Assembly: GCA_003049485.1 (NCBI GenBank)
Contig: PYST01000234.1
Coordinates: 1-60,728, forward strand
Length of the DNA stretch: 60,728 nucleotides
Direction of reading: 5' to 3'
Source: Ophioceras dolichostomum
Lineage: Eukaryota > Ascomycota > Sordariomycetes > Magnaporthales > Ophioceraceae
Part shown: in pieces, positions 45,599-57,978 of the stretch
How the letters are laid out: every line of letters begins with the position of its first letter
How positions within the stretch are numbered: position 1 is the stretch's first letter
Translations under genes and position numbers: made by a program
The notes under the pieces: model-generated
Told to the model about the DNA's origin: nothing
Databases searched by the model: none
What the model saw: only the letters and a program-made list of their open reading frames with translations

Positions 45599-48553
45599 AT
45601 GACTTCACGCGACCGCCTCTCCACCTCGCCAATTACAGTTTCTTCTCGACATAACGTTTACGCGCTCGGATCATCGTCGCCCGACCTCCCTTCACTCAAC
45701 GAGCTGGTTTCTAAGTTTACCAGGAAAGCGCCCTTGCGATCGGGGAGCAACTGCGCGCCTATACCTCCAGGGGCAGCCACAAGCTTCACGACGGCATCGA
45801 ACATCTGGAGGTCGGCGAGGGAGCAGCCGAGTCAAGAGGCGACCGATACAGGGCGCGTTAGACATTCTATAGGGACGCCTGGACACGCAAGATCGCCTGA
45901 AGTTATCGAAATATCCCCCGATGTCTCCGTTATTCAGGACGACCGTATCATCTCACAATCTCGAATCACGCAGAGGATATCCCCCCCGTCTGATACTTCT
46001 TCGAAAGCCCGAGCCTCGGCTTCCCCTCACAAAACGCCAACCAAGAGCCAACCGTGGAAGGTGTTTAAGTCTCCTGGGGTTGATGGCGATATTTCAACCG
46101 GTTCCGACGTCGTTTTTCTAGTCGGCTCAGAAACAGCGAGTCCTACCGCCAAGCAAGCAACAACACCAGACCGAGGGGATACAGCGGGCCCTATCTGTCG
46201 ACACATGCTGCCGCCGCCTCGACCCGTCTCTCCGCCATTACCGGACAACATGATCCCTATCGACATCGCGCATATAGAAAATGGGGAGGACCTCGCTTGG
46301 CCGAGAGACGGACTTTTGCCGCAAATTCTCGTGGCACCAGCCCTCGCTCGACGGACCGACTGGACTCCCCCCAAAGAAACTGCGGCAGAATATCTACTCT
46401 CCGACTCGTCTGATTTAAGGGAAATCGTGTCACCGAACGAGATCTCACAAGCTGCGGCAAAGAGCGTCTTCCGCAACTTACAGGCAAACTTCGGCTGCCC
46501 AGCCGTAGAACCTCCCGCACGCGAACCGTCGCTTGAGGAAGTTGCAGCGCCTGTAGAAGTTCTGAAGAAGAGAAAGGCCATACAGCTGGTTCCCGGAAGC
46601 GGCAAGGCGCCAGCGTCAAGGGAGACGTCACCGGCGAAGACCAAAGCCCCGAAGAAGAAACCAAGGACGATCACTGAGCTTGCGACTGCTGCCTTTGCGG
46701 CGCCATCCGCCGACAGTGTAGTGGATTCGGCCAAGCCAGACAGTCTACTGAACTACCTCGAGGTAGGGCAAGGGGAGCAACAGGCTGTGCAGCATGGCCA
46801 CCCGGTCTCGAAACCCCGGAAGCCGGACCGGTCACGGAAAGGAAAGATGGGCCGCCGTCAGCTCTTACTCTCGCCTATCTCTGCAATGGATCAGTCATCC
46901 CGGCAAGACTTCGTCTTTGGAACGTCGAGCCAGCTCGCGCAGGATCACTCCCCATCATTCCTGCGAGACATTCAGGCCGCAATGAAAGCCTCGAACGAGC
47001 TTGATGATCCCTTTGCGAGTCCTACTGATGATCGGTCGAAGGTTGGAAATGCATCTCCTAGCAAACTCTGGCATGCAGGGGCCAGGGGAGAATCTGGGGG
47101 CTTGATGGAACACGAGGTGATCGATCTCCTCGAGTCATCAAGCTTTCCCGAGGACCCCATGTCGGTAGTTTTGGCTTCCATGCGGGAGAGTCCGAGCAAG
47201 AAGAAGGTTTCGACGGAGAAGAGGATTTCCATCGTTGAGCTTGACTCTTCCGAACCAGACCTGCCAGAGAGCGAAGTATCTGCGTCCGAGCCTGTTAAAA
47301 ACATCTCGAAATCCTGGCTCTTTGCGTCTCAGAGGATACCCTCGGACTGTGCCCCGAAATTACAGCCTGTCGTGCGCCCTGTGCAGACGCCGCCACGAGC
47401 ATCTGCCGCAGTACCCCGAGAGGATGACGCGAGCGACAATGAGCCGCCTCCCAGCAACCAGCAGGCCAACGAGCTGCTAGAGGACGCGCGGAATAGTGAG
47501 CCTGCTGTCCCTGGACCAAACTTCGAGTTGTTCACGGATGCTCAGCTTGCCAGTCAGGTCACCAAATACGGCTTCAAGGCGATCAAGAAGCGAACGGCAA
47601 TGATAGCTTTACTCGATCAGTGCTGGGCGAGCAAGGCTCGAACCATAATCGGTGGCTCACAGAGCGGTGACTCTTCATCTGCTTCAATATCAACAACTGC
47701 CGCTAAGGCCGGTCCCCGCGCCAAGAAGTCCACTTCATTAGCGGGAGCTGGCTCGGAAGAGCCTGCCCCCAAAAAGGGGCGTGGGAGGCCGAGGAAGAAC
47801 AGCAACACCGAGACTGTTGCTTCCATGGCGCCAGCTGCGCCTGGAGACACTGAGCCAAGCGAGCCTGTAAAGCGCCCGCGAGGGAGGCCAAAGAAGGCCG
47901 CCGACGCAGACATGGATGCCAGTCCGAAACCCAGTCCTAAGCCGAGAAAGAAGAAGGCAGTAGCTCCAGCTGCGCCCATGCCCCCGCCTCCCCTTCCTGC
48001 GCCTGCGCCGTCGACACCAGCCCGCCGAAGAAGGAAACAAGCCTCGCCGGCTCCGGCACCAGCGACCGAGGCCGCACCAATCGAGATCGCGGACTCTGAC
48101 ATGGACGACGCCCCAATTTTCTCGTCTAGTAGCCCCTTCTCCTCGCCCTCTCAGCTCTTCTCCTCCCCCACAACAGCCGCCGACGCCAATGCAGCAGCCG
48201 CGGGCGTCATCACGGACGTTTCCATTGCTGTGGACGACGACGACACCGCAGAACTCTCGCTCACGGCCAGCCCGACCACTCAGCAGGCGTCGCTCTTCGC
48301 CTACATCACCGCGGCAGTGAAAAGCGCACCGCCCTCGACGGACCCGGAGAAACCCTCGTGGCACGAGAAGATGCTGATGTACGACCCCATCGTGCTGGAG
48401 GACCTGGCGGCGTGGCTCAACGCGGGCAAGCTGGACGGTGTCGGGTTTGACGGCGAGGTGTCGCCGTTTGATGTCAAAGCTTGGTGCGAGAGCAAGAGCG
48501 TGTGCTGTTCGTGGAGGGTTAACTTGCATGGGAGGGAGAGGAAGCGGTTTTGA
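45599..48553 (+). CDS. SLX4: structure-specific endonuclease scaffold Slx4
   Basis: Regulatory subunit of the SLX1-SLX4 nuclease that cleaves branched DNA during recombination and fork repair. Single exon, 984 aa, mostly disordered. Features: an N-terminal VYALGSSSPDLPSLNELVSK segment; a conserved central block RKGKMGRRQLLLSPISAMDQ and DFVFGTSSQLAQDHSPSFLR typical of fungal Slx4; a SAP-like helix LASQVTKYGFKAIKKRTAMI (around residue 640); two AT-hook-like motifs GRGRPRK and RGRPKK; and the C-terminal SLX1-binding domain (WHEKMLMYDPIVLEDLAAWL, VSPFDVKAWCESKSVCCSWR). Length and motif order fit the filamentous-fungal family, which I recognise mainly from the central block and the C-terminus. Confidence 0.93.
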   Translation: MTSRDRLSTSPITVSSRHNVYALGSSSPDLPSLNELVSKFTRKAPLRSGSNCAPIPPGAATSFTTASNIWRSAREQPSQEATDTGRVRHSIGTPGHARSPEVIEISPDVSVIQDDRIISQSRITQRISPPSDTSSKARASASPHKTPTKSQPWKVFKSPGVDGDISTGSDVVFLVGSETASPTAKQATTPDRGDTAGPICRHMLPPPRPVSPPLPDNMIPIDIAHIENGEDLAWPRDGLLPQILVAPALARRTDWTPPKETAAEYLLSDSSDLREIVSPNEISQAAAKSVFRNLQANFGCPAVEPPAREPSLEEVAAPVEVLKKRKAIQLVPGSGKAPASRETSPAKTKAPKKKPRTITELATAAFAAPSADSVVDSAKPDSLLNYLEVGQGEQQAVQHGHPVSKPRKPDRSRKGKMGRRQLLLSPISAMDQSSRQDFVFGTSSQLAQDHSPSFLRDIQAAMKASNELDDPFASPTDDRSKVGNASPSKLWHAGARGESGGLMEHEVIDLLESSSFPEDPMSVVLASMRESPSKKKVSTEKRISIVELDSSEPDLPESEVSASEPVKNISKSWLFASQRIPSDCAPKLQPVVRPVQTPPRASAAVPREDDASDNEPPPSNQQANELLEDARNSEPAVPGPNFELFTDAQLASQVTKYGFKAIKKRTAMIALLDQCWASKARTIIGGSQSGDSSSASISTTAAKAGPRAKKSTSLAGAGSEEPAPKKGRGRPRKNSNTETVASMAPAAPGDTEPSEPVKRPRGRPKKAADADMDASPKPSPKPRKKKAVAPAAPMPPPPLPAPAPSTPARRRRKQASPAPAPATEAAPIEIADSDMDDAPIFSSSSPFSSPSQLFSSPTTAADANAAAAGVITDVSIAVDDDDTAELSLTASPTTQQASLFAYITAAVKSAPPSTDPEKPSWHEKMLMYDPIVLEDLAAWLNAGKLDGVGFDGEVSPFDVKAWCESKSVCCSWRVNLHGRERKRF

Positions 48554-49364
48554 TAATGGGGTTGGCTTAGGATTCCATCCTCCGTTTTTGAATTGTGCAC
48601 GGAGCGGAGAGGCTCCTCGCATGCATTTCCTCTCCACCTCTACCTCTCTTCATTGCACTTCCACTTTTTCCACCTCGCTTCGTCATAGGCTTCGACCAAT
48701 TTGTTAGGTACACTCCATGACTATGAAATACATATCCCCTTTGTCAAAACGAGTGCTTCGCTTTTTTCCTCGATGATCATAACGGACAATTAAGGTGCTG
48801 CGTGTTGAAATGACTAGGAGAGGCTATCGATAGTGGAAGGATGAGTGGAGCTAGCTCGAACCTCGGCTTGCGCCCAGCTGAGAAACTTCAACCTCCTCAC
48901 CTGAAGCTGCGAGTGGACGGATCCAATGACTTGGAGCAACCCCCTTTTCACCAAGACTCCGTGTTTCAATAAGACTTGTAGAGCTCCCTTGTCAGTCTGC
49001 ACCAGCTGTTCCTCGGATGTTGATATTGCGTCGGATCGCCGAAACCTGCGTCCCTGTGATTCCCCCCTCTCAAATTGATGCTTGCGATAAGTGAGGGGCA
49101 GATCGCGCACGCCTGTCTTCAATGAGGCTCTGCGCAAGCAGGACACACTTTCGCGCTGTCCCCCTCATCTGCTTTGTGCCATCCCGATTATTCGGAACCT
49201 TCTCCTCACAGGAGCCACTGCCGCGGCTCAGAAAATCAGAGCTGCCAGGGAGCCACCAGCATCGATCAACGGCGTCACCAACATCAACATCATCACCGCC
49301 GGGACGTGGCAGCCGGAGCTTCACTTCCAGTGTGGCCCACTTAGAGAAGGAGAAAAGGCCAAGA
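48554..49364. other. intergenic, nothing recognised
   Basis: 3' region of SLX4 and promoter of the NUDIX gene. Open frames here lack starts or splice logic. Confidence 0.45.
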
Positions 49365-50729
49365 ATGGGGGAGAGGAAGGTGGACCATTCTGTACCAAAG
49401 GCGAGTGCAAGGTGAGCCTGCCTACTTGCTGCTTGGCGTCCTGCCCTCCCATCCTCGGCTCCGAAGCTGACAGACTGTGCTGTGTGCGTGTGACCGAGCG
49501 CCACTCAGTATCATACTCGTGTCGCCGCGCAACGAGGTCCTCCTGCTGCACAGGGTCAGCACCTCGAGCGCCTTCCCGTCGGCCCACGTCTTCCCTGGCG
49601 GGAACCTTTCCTCGCTGCAGGACGGGTCCGCGAGTGAACGGCGGAGGATCGAGGATGAAGACGCGACTGAGCACGTCGACTCGCTCGAGTACCGGCTAGC
49701 CGCCATCCGGGAGACCTTTGAGGAGAGCGGCATCCTGCTCGCACACCACCGTAAAGACCATCAGAAGATGGTGCAGATCTCTGCGCGCATGAAGCAGAAG
49801 GCGCGCGAGTTCGTGCACGATAACACGCTCATTTTCAGAGGCTTCCTTCACGGTCTGGATGCCGTGCCCGCTACAGGTGAGTGCGGGAGAGATGCTACGC
49901 GTTCTCCTTATGTTATGAAGCCACATCCAGAGCTGAATATCATTAACCACGAGTTGGATGGAGCAAAACAATTTCCATTTTAGAACAATTACATCCGTTT
50001 ACCCGCTGGATCACGCCGTCAGGTGCTCCCCGCCGCTTCAGCGCGCAAATGTATCTCTACTTCCTCCCGCTCGAGCCGTCCGCCAGTGCCGCTGCAAAGC
50101 AGACAGGCTCAGGAAAAGAGCTCGTCCCATCCTCCTCCTCCCTCTCCTCCTCTGCGACAGACGTCGAGGATGAAGTTAGGGAGGAGGAGGAGGAGGAGGA
50201 GGGGAACGCGTTGGGTAATGAGAACGGCGCAGCGGCTCACAAGCCCACGGACGACGGCGGGAAAGAAATAACGGCAGCCGAATTCGCCCCGGCGCAGACC
50301 TGGGTAGACCGCGCGCGGAACAACGAGATCATACTCTTCCCGCCGCAGCTGTACCTACTCTCGCTGCTCGCCGAGCACCTGCGTCCAGAGGAAACTACGA
50401 AGGACACGGCGGCGGCGGCGGAGGTGAATGGTGATAAGGAGCGGCAGCAGCAGCTGCAGGCGCAGAGGGACTCGCTGATGGCGTTCCTGAACAAGACGCC
50501 AGAGGACGGCGTGGCGTGGGCGGACAAGGTGATCATGCCTGTTTTTGAGGGTCCGGTGGACAAGACGGGGAAAGACGATAGGGTTGTGCTTGGGTTGCGC
50601 AAGCCGAAGGGGGATCCGGATAGGGTGGTGCTGGTCAAGTTCACGAAAGCCAGCCCTATCCGTGGCGAATCTATCACCAGGAAGGAGCTCAACAAGCGCA
50701 GGTTAGACTTGACGAAGGGGAAGCTTTGA
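49365..50729 (+). CDS. NUDIX hydrolase (NUDT19-like)
   Basis: Predicted hydrolase of nucleoside diphosphates linked to another moiety; NUDT19 relatives act on CoA or acyl-CoA, but the substrate here is inferred. Exons are 49365-49411, 49509-49876 and 49984-50729 (introns 97 and 107 nt; both donors GTGAGT-like), about 386 aa. Splicing reconstructs PKASASIILVSPRNEVLLLH and, at the second junction, ATGEQLHPFTRWITPSGAPR. The Nudix helix is EYRLAAIRETFEESGIL, preceded by AHVFPGGNLSS; the loop between is long and acidic, as in the NUDT19 group. The C-terminal half has a poly-Glu stretch, then NEIILFPPQLYLLSLLAEHL and a basic end. No C-terminal SKL-type peroxisomal signal (ends TKGKL). Confidence 0.9.
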
Positions 50730-51355
50730 GCGCCGGCGGGCATCGAGATTGGGCCCCACCGTCGGTAAGGTACGTAAAACCGTTTTCTGCGGCCATTTCT
50801 CCCATCAATGACATTTCCTGAATTTGCTACATCTGCTGTCTGTGCTTCATCCAAGAGTTTTCCCAATCCAGGCTACTTTGTACAAGACAGGTTCATTCGT
50901 TGAGACCAACAGCAGTCATCATGGGAAATTTAAGGGTCTAAAAGCTGGGGTGGAAGGTGAGATCTGTGTGGCTTCTGGGCGGGTGGGCCCGTCACGGTGC
51001 AGACAGGGAGTGCCGGTTGCCATAGGAACGGCGAACCCAAGCAAAATAAACTTGACCTGTGACTTCTTGGGGCCCATCAATTGGCAACTACGAAATCTCA
51101 ACACCAGGACGGAAACATTCTCTCGCTTTTTATCGACTTTACCAAGGGCTTCACTTGCTGTTGTTTTCTTTTTGCATTTTGGTATTAGCCCTGTCGCGTC
51201 GCTGTTCTCTTCCAGTTCCCTCATCCTATCTCCTCCGGTGACCGTACATTCGGCGTGCATGCAAACACAGCAGCTACGAGGTCCACCGATTCGGTTACTA
51301 GAGCTGTGCAAAAGAGCATTGCTCCCTCGAGGAGAAGGAGGAAACACCCATCAAT
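50730..51355. other. intergenic, nothing recognised
   Basis: 3' region of the NUDIX gene and promoter of the kinesin. No RNA gene is seen. Confidence 0.45.
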
Positions 51356-54300
51356 ATGGGTGTTATTGACCCGGCGGCGGCGTCTTCGATCAGCGTCACT
51401 GGTTAGTCGCGAGCCTCGATACCCTCTCCCATGCTCCGGTGTTGTTGACGTTTGCTGACCTGTGAATGATGTGCAGTGCGGGTGAGACCATTCACGATCC
51501 GCGAAGCTGCGCAGCTGTACGTATAGATAGAGCCCAACAAACCTCTTTGAAGCCCGACGCCGGGGATCAATCGACGTACTAACGCTTCTTCTTCCTTCTA
51601 CAGGGTGAAGAACGATGACAGCAACCTATTTTTGGGCGACGGCTCGCTCGCCGCTGCTCCAACCCCGAAGCTCAAGCAGCACGGTCTGCGATCTGTGATC
51701 AAAGTGGTTGACGATAGATGCCTGTAAGAAGCAGTCTCTTCCAACGTTCTGACGGTCATCCGCCTCCCGTGCCGTAACTAAATCTTCATCGTCAATCCTC
51801 ATCCGCAGTGTTTTCGATCCTCCAGAAGACAACCCAGTCCAGAAGTTCTCTCGATCAGTAGTGCCTACAGGCAAGAAGGTGAAGGACCAGGTGTTCGCTT
51901 TCGACCGGATATTCGACGACAATGCTTCCCAGACCGATATTTACGAGGCCACAACAAAACCTCTCCTGGATAGCGTCCTGGACGGCTACAACGCGACGGT
52001 CTTTGCGTACGGTGCCACCGGGTGCGGCAAGACACACACAATCACCGGCACGGCTCAACACCCAGGCATCATCTTCCTGACAATGCAAGAGCTATTCGAG
52101 AAGATCAGCGAAAGGAGCGACGAGAAGGTCACGGAGCTCTCCCTGTCCTACCTCGAGATCTACAACGAAACGATCCGCGACCTGCTGGTGCCTGGTGGGA
52201 GCAAAGCGGGTCTGATGCTCCGAGAAGACTCACACCAAGCTGTGACAGTCGCCGGCCTAACGAGCCACCACCCCAAAGACGTCCAGGAGGTTATGGACAT
52301 GATTGTGCAGGGGAACGAATACCGGACAGTGTCGCCGACGGAGGCCAACGCGACTTCCTCGCGTTCTCACGCTGTCCTACAGATCAACATCGCTCAGAAG
52401 GACAGAAACGCCGACGTGAACGAGCCGCACACCATGGCCACCCTCAGCATTATCGACCTTGCCGGCAGCGAGCGAGCCAGCGCAACGAAAAACCGCGGAG
52501 AGCGACTGATGGAGGGCGCCAACATCAACAAGTCCCTGTTGGCCCTGGGCAGCTGCATCAACGCGCTGTGCGACCCGCGGAAGAAGAACCACGTGCCCTA
52601 CCGGAACAGCAAGCTGACCAGGCTGCTCAAGTTCTCACTAGGCGGCAATTGCAAGACGGTCATGATCGTCTGCGTCAGCCCCTCCAGCGCCCACTTCGAC
52701 GAGACGCAGAACACGCTGAGGTACGCGAACCGGGCCAAGAACATCCAGACCAAGGTGACGAGGAACGTCTTCAACGTAAACCGCCACGTCAAGGACTTCC
52801 TCGTCAAGATCGATGAGCAGATAGCCTTGATCAACGAGCTCAAGGCCCAGCAGAAGGACGCGGAGAACACTTTCTTCGCGAAGTTCCGGAAGCAGTTGGA
52901 GAAGCGCGAGGGCGTGGCCCGTGAGGGTGTCCTGCGGATACGAGCCGCCTACGAACACTCGGCCTCCGAGCGCCAGGAGAAGATCACTAACATGAAGAAG
53001 CTGAGGATGTTCGAACGACGCATCGGACTGCTCTCAGCCTGGATTGCGGCCTTCGACACGGTGTGCGACTCTCGGGGCGACGAGGACACGATGCCGCCCA
53101 ACCTGGTGACCATCCGTAAGACGGCCCAGGGCATCTTGGCCGAGCTGGAGAACAGCCGTCAGCACCTGCACAGGAAGCTGGACAAGTCGAACTGGGAGCG
53201 GGCAGTCGATTCGGCACTCACCCACAGCATCTCACAGCTGTCATCGGGCGACTGCGTGGTGGACAACGGCGAGGTCGCGAACCTGACGCGCGAAGCAGAG
53301 CTGCTCAAGTCGAACTTCATGAGGGAGGCTTACCGCGAGGTGATGGACCACGACAGGTCCGGAGACGCGGGCATGGTGCAGGTGCTCTTGAACGCGCAGT
53401 TCGAGATCCTCGCATCCCTGTCTGAGACGTTGACGATGGACGAGGAAGAAGTAGTGGCCCACGCAAAGACTATTATCAACCGTTTGCTCCAGACGGGCTA
53501 TTCGGCCGTGTCACACGTCGTCAAGCCAGACGGCTCGATGGCCCCCGTCGAGATGTTCCCCCCGACGAAGCGCGGGACGCCGAAGCGGAAGAAGACGCCT
53601 AACATCAACGTCAAGCCGATTCCGATGGTTGCTCCCCCGGCGTTCGCAGCCCTCTCAGCTGCCCAACAGCAAGTCCTCGCCGCGTCGGCCGCGTCGGCGT
53701 CTCCCATGAAGTCTTCGCCCCGCCGGCGTAAGGCGCTCAACACTAGGAAGGGGGTGTCCTTCACGCCGAAGAAGAAGTCGCCGGGAAGCAGGCGCATGGT
53801 GCGCTGGAGGGACGACGAGAGCGAGCATGGCACGCTGGCCGACTACGAGAAGACTCCGCAGAAGTTCGACTCGACCCCCGAGCAGGCCTCGCCTGAGAAG
53901 GCTTCGTTGTCTGCGGCGGCGGGGGCTCCGCTTGCTGCAGCTGCTGCGTCACTGCCGCTTCAACCCCTGCCCACCTACCTGAACAACAGCAATACCGCTG
54001 GCTCTGCTACTGCGAACGATTCGGGATCAGAGTCGAGTCCGTCTCTGATCGTGCCGGAGGCCACCAGCCTCGCCGCCAAGCCCAACCGGTTCCAGGCCGG
54101 CTTCCTCTCCAAGGGCCGAACCTCCTCCGTCAACGTCACTGGATCGCCCCTCTCCGGACCCTCCCTCTCCTTCAACAACTCCGTCTCCAGCCCAGACAGC
54201 AGCATGATCGCGGCACCACCAAAGCGCTCGTCGCCTCTGCGCGCTATCGATGTCGCAAAGGCGAGCAACACGCTCTCGCCCTCCTCCTCCTCATCGACCT

Positions 54301-55181
54301 TCGGCCTGCGCAAGTCGAGCCTCAGCCCGCGCGCGCCGACCCTGACCTCTCTCGACGAGAACACGCCGCTCTCAGCGTCCCTCCAGTCCCACCACTCCAG
54401 CCGCTCCGTGTCCATCGGCGGCTCCGGCTCCGAATCGGAATCCCCTTCCGCGCTCGTCGACCCGCACAAGCTGCGCGCCGCCATCCACAGCGCGAAGCGC
54501 CGCGACAGGCTCTCGCTCATGTCGGCGACCACGGCGTCGAGCGCGAAGCGCATCTCGTCCGTGGGCTCCAACTCGTCGGTGCACAGCAACGGCGGAGGAA
54601 GTGGTCACCACCGCGCCTCGGCGTCGTACTCAGGCCCCGCCGCCGCCGCGCTAGCGAGCTCCGCAAACGGCATCTCGCGCCAGCGTCGCCGCTCCGGGGG
54701 TGCTAGCGGAGGTGGCGGTGGTAGTGGAAGCGGAAGCGCCGCGGAGCGACGCCGCAGTCCGCCTATCGCTTGCTCGCCGCCTGGTAGCGACAGCGGCAGC
54801 GGCAGCGGGCGGGATAACAGCACCCTCTCCTTCTCCTCTGGGGCGGGTCGGGGCACTGCGGGAGGGCTGGGATTAGGAAGGTCGTTCACGCCGGGTCAGG
54901 CGAGGAGGATGAATCTTGGAGGGAGCATGCGCGGTGGTGGTGGTGGTGGTGGAGGCGCGCACGACGGCGGCGGTAATGGCAGTGGCGGCCTCGGTCTTAC
55001 CAGCCCGCGCGACGCGAGAGCCGAGGCGAAAGCTAGGAGAATCACCATCGGCAGCAGCGGCGCGAGTGCTGGGTTTAGTGGAGGCAACAGCGGTAGCAGC
55101 AACGCCAACGGCGGCGCACCTGTGCTGGGAGGGAGTGTGAGGAAGGAGGTCTCGCATAGGCCGAGTGTGGTTTGGCGTTGA
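51356..55181 (+). CDS. KIP3: kinesin-8 motor (Kip3/KipB/Klp5-6 type)
   Basis: Plus-end-directed microtubule motor and depolymerase that controls spindle and cytoplasmic microtubule length. Exons are 51356-51401, 51477-51516, 51604-51723 and 51809-55181, about 1192 aa. Phases 1, 2, 2 all rejoin the family sequence: SISVTVRVRPFTIREAAQLV, then RSVIKVVDDRCLVFDPPEDN. Motor landmarks: GATGCGKTHT P-loop (about 137-146), switch I NATSSRSH (about 249-256), switch II DLAGSERA (about 285-292), and HVPYRNSKLTRLLKFSLGGN. The neck and coiled region follow (KNIQTKVTRNVFNVNRHVKD). The long tail is basic and Ser/Gly-rich with Gly-Ser runs, typical of microtubule-binding kinesin-8 tails but unusually low in complexity over the last 250 residues. 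Confidence 0.96.
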
Positions 55182-55905
55182 GAAGAAACCGTTGACGATT
55201 GATGTTATGGAGACGGAAGGAAGATGGTTGATTGCATTGTTTATTGGCACGCTTTCTTTTTTCGAGTTTTGACAGGAAGAGTCTTCTTACATATTGTTTT
55301 ATATTCAGCCGGTGTCTTTCTTGTTTTTTCTGTTTTGTTTAGTACTGCTGCTTCCTTGGGGCATTTTCTTCTCCCTTTTCTTCTCTCACAGCTGGCATGT
55401 AGCATTTTGTTACACTGCTCCAACCTATCATATTTTTCTCTCGCCGCAGGGTCTGCCTGCCTGCAATGCATGCGCGGGTTTGTCGCCTCTATTTGTCGGG
55501 AATCCGGCGTCTTGGAGCTACTTCTTCTGTGCATCATTCACATCTTTCGTTGGAGATGAGAGCCTGCTGTATCTGTTGGGGCGTAGTAATATGTCTTTTC
55601 CCTCGCTGTTCAAACTCAAGCATGACAAGATCTCTCAGATTCGTGATGAACTTGGCACCAGGTCCCTTGTATGTCCCATTCAAGGAGGGGACGGACGGGC
55701 CCCACTTATTATGCACCATGTTGTCGTCAAGCATGATCATCCGCGTGACTGCAAGCCACTAGGGCTTCCTACCCACACCTTTCAGACCTAACAATTTTTT
55801 GCGACTGCCGACCCAAAATTTACGTTGAGGACAGCATCAGCCCTCTCGACGACGACCATTCCGTTTCCCATCCCAGCGGACTTTCGTGTTTCCTAGACAG
55901 ATAAA
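55182..55905. other. intergenic with pyrimidine-rich tracts
   Basis: T/C-rich DNA between the kinesin stop and the RPL23 start. No gene is supported. The last 150 bp should hold the RPL23 promoter. Confidence 0.45.
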
Positions 55906-57208
55906 ATGGCCAAGATCTCGTAAGTTGCAGGTTCTGATTTTGCTCCCAACTCTTGTCGACGACCAGTCGATTGCGAGGCCAGCCAGCCAGCAAGCAACCA
56001 AACCAGCCCCGCGCCAAAGACTCTCGATACGATCGCCGACAGCAGCAAACCAACGCCGGGCCGAAGCCCTACACCGAGTACGCTGCTCAAACAAAGGCGG
56101 TGATTGCTCGCATCGATGCGATTGTGGGATACTGCAGCCTTCGGCAGCTTTCGATGCGACTGCTCACACAAACACATCTACGAGTCTTGGACGGAGGGCG
56201 TGGATCCTGGCGGGCTGGCTGGCGTCGGCTTTTCGACTTAAGCAGACGCGGCGAGGATTAGCGTACCTGATGTGATGGCGTTTTGCTGACACTTTGCTTT
56301 CTTGCTAGGCGTGGTGCCCCCGGTGGCAAGCTCAAGATGACCCTGGGTCTCCCAGTGTACGTTCGACCTCTGATCTACCCCCGAAACCCCTCGTAACCGA
56401 CAGCGACGGATACGCACTCCTTGGGCGATGGAAAGGATATGCGAGGCGCTCTAGCCAGGATTGCACGCGACTTCTAACACGCGAAAATGAACAGCGGTGC
56501 CATCATGAACTGCGCGGACAACTCTGGCGCCCGGAACCTTTACATCATCTCGGTCAAGGGTATCGGCGCGCGGTTGAACAGGCTGCCGGCCGGCGGTGTC
56601 GGCGACATGGTCATGGCGACCGTCAAGAAGGGCAAGCCAGAGCTGAGGAAGAAGGTCCACCCGGCCGTCATCGTCCGCCAGTCCAAGCCCTGGAAGCGCA
56701 CCGACGGTGTCTTCCTGTACTTCGAGGACAACGCCGGCGTGGTAAGTCGTCTCGAAGCCTCGACCCATGTCTCCTCCAACGCACACATCGACCCGCACGC
56801 ATCTGTCGCCTCGTTGATCTGGGAGATCGGTTGTCAATTAGTGGCAAGCTGTGCCGTGCTCGTGGGCAAGAGGAGGGAGGTGGACAGCAGGAACAGGACC
56901 GAAAGCGTCGGATTGATGGTTGATACTTGGGACCGCGGGGACTGTTGCTCTGGGGGAGATTACATCGCTGGCTCGAACAACTGCTAACCTGAGCTTCTTC
57001 ACACAGATCGTCAACCCCAAGGGTGAGATGAAGGGCTCGGCCATCACTGGCCCCGTTGGCAAGGAGGCTGCTGAGCTGTGGCCCGTGCGTACTCCCCTCT
57101 CCTTACCATGTTTCCCTTCCCTTCCTCGTAGGAGAGAATCCGAAGACTGACTCGAATTCTTTCCCCCACCTACAGCGTATTGCCAGCAACTCCGGCGTCG
57201 TCATGTAA
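55906..57208 (+). CDS. RPL23: 60S ribosomal protein L23 (uL14)
   Basis: Large-subunit protein at the subunit interface. Five exons: 55906-55919, 56309-56356, 56495-56741, 57007-57084 and 57176-57208. The introns are 389, 138, 265 and 91 nt. The product is 139 aa, the expected length: MAKISRGAPGGKLKMTLGLP, VGAIMNCADNSGARNLYIIS, VKGIGARLNRLPAGGVGDMV, QSKPWKRTDGVFLYFEDNAG, IVNPKGEMKGSAITGPVGKE, ending RIASNSGVVM. The first exon is only 14 nt and the last 33 nt; all phases close. Intron-rich structure in a ribosomal protein gene is normal for these fungi. Confidence 0.97.
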
Positions 57209-57711
57209 ATTTGGTGCTTCTTTGTTGTTGCGGGTGTTTGGCACTAGGGCGAAAGGCGGCGAACCAGACGATGATGGCGTGGATGGATGAGTCCTCCATC
57301 GACTTACGAGGACGGGACCAGATATCCTCCCGTCCACCCCTGGTGGCGGCTTGAAGACTCCACCCTTTATGATTCCCAGGACGTCGGTCGGGTCGTACTT
57401 AGAAAACAGAGGGATGGGACACGATGCCCAGAACCTCATCATTTCCCGCCACTTCTCCTTTTTCTTAACGCGTTTTCTGTGCGTGGCACCACGGGGCTTT
57501 GCATTTCGGCTGGCTGGCGGCGTGTTAAGGGAAATATAAAATCTCAGTTTCGGTCCATTCATAACCAGTTTTTGCCATACTGATGATTCCACGAGCACAC
57601 GCACAACAGGCGCGAGAAGCAGCGAGACCCATGGTTGTTTCCCCGCACGAGACAAGGGTCGTGGACTTTTCATACTGGAATATTTTAGTGATATGGCGAT
57701 TCCAACCTTTT
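57209..57711. other. intergenic between RPL23 and transposon copy B
   Basis: 3' region of RPL23. No terminal inverted repeat matching the other end of the element could be defined by eye. Confidence 0.4.
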
Positions 57712-57978
57712 TTAATCTTCACAAATAAGGCGTTGCGTGGGATAGGTGCTTTCCAAACGGGTATACCGGTGCACGGTATCGGCCAAATCTCCTGCCCGCT
57801 TTGGCGTTTTCCACGCAGCTTGGGAGATTACTCCGAAGGTTGAGGGCGTAGCTAGAGCCCCGGAGACCTTCCCGGAGGCTATAGATTCTGACGATTTTGG
57901 TGCGGCGTTGCTATTTTCCAGGAGGTGACGTTTGAAAAGGGGCTTGGAGATACAAACCGGCCACAACCCCGTACTTTG

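Noticed and set aside
46027..46734. 235-codon minus-strand frame inside SLX4
   Set aside because: Antisense shadow of the single SLX4 exon.
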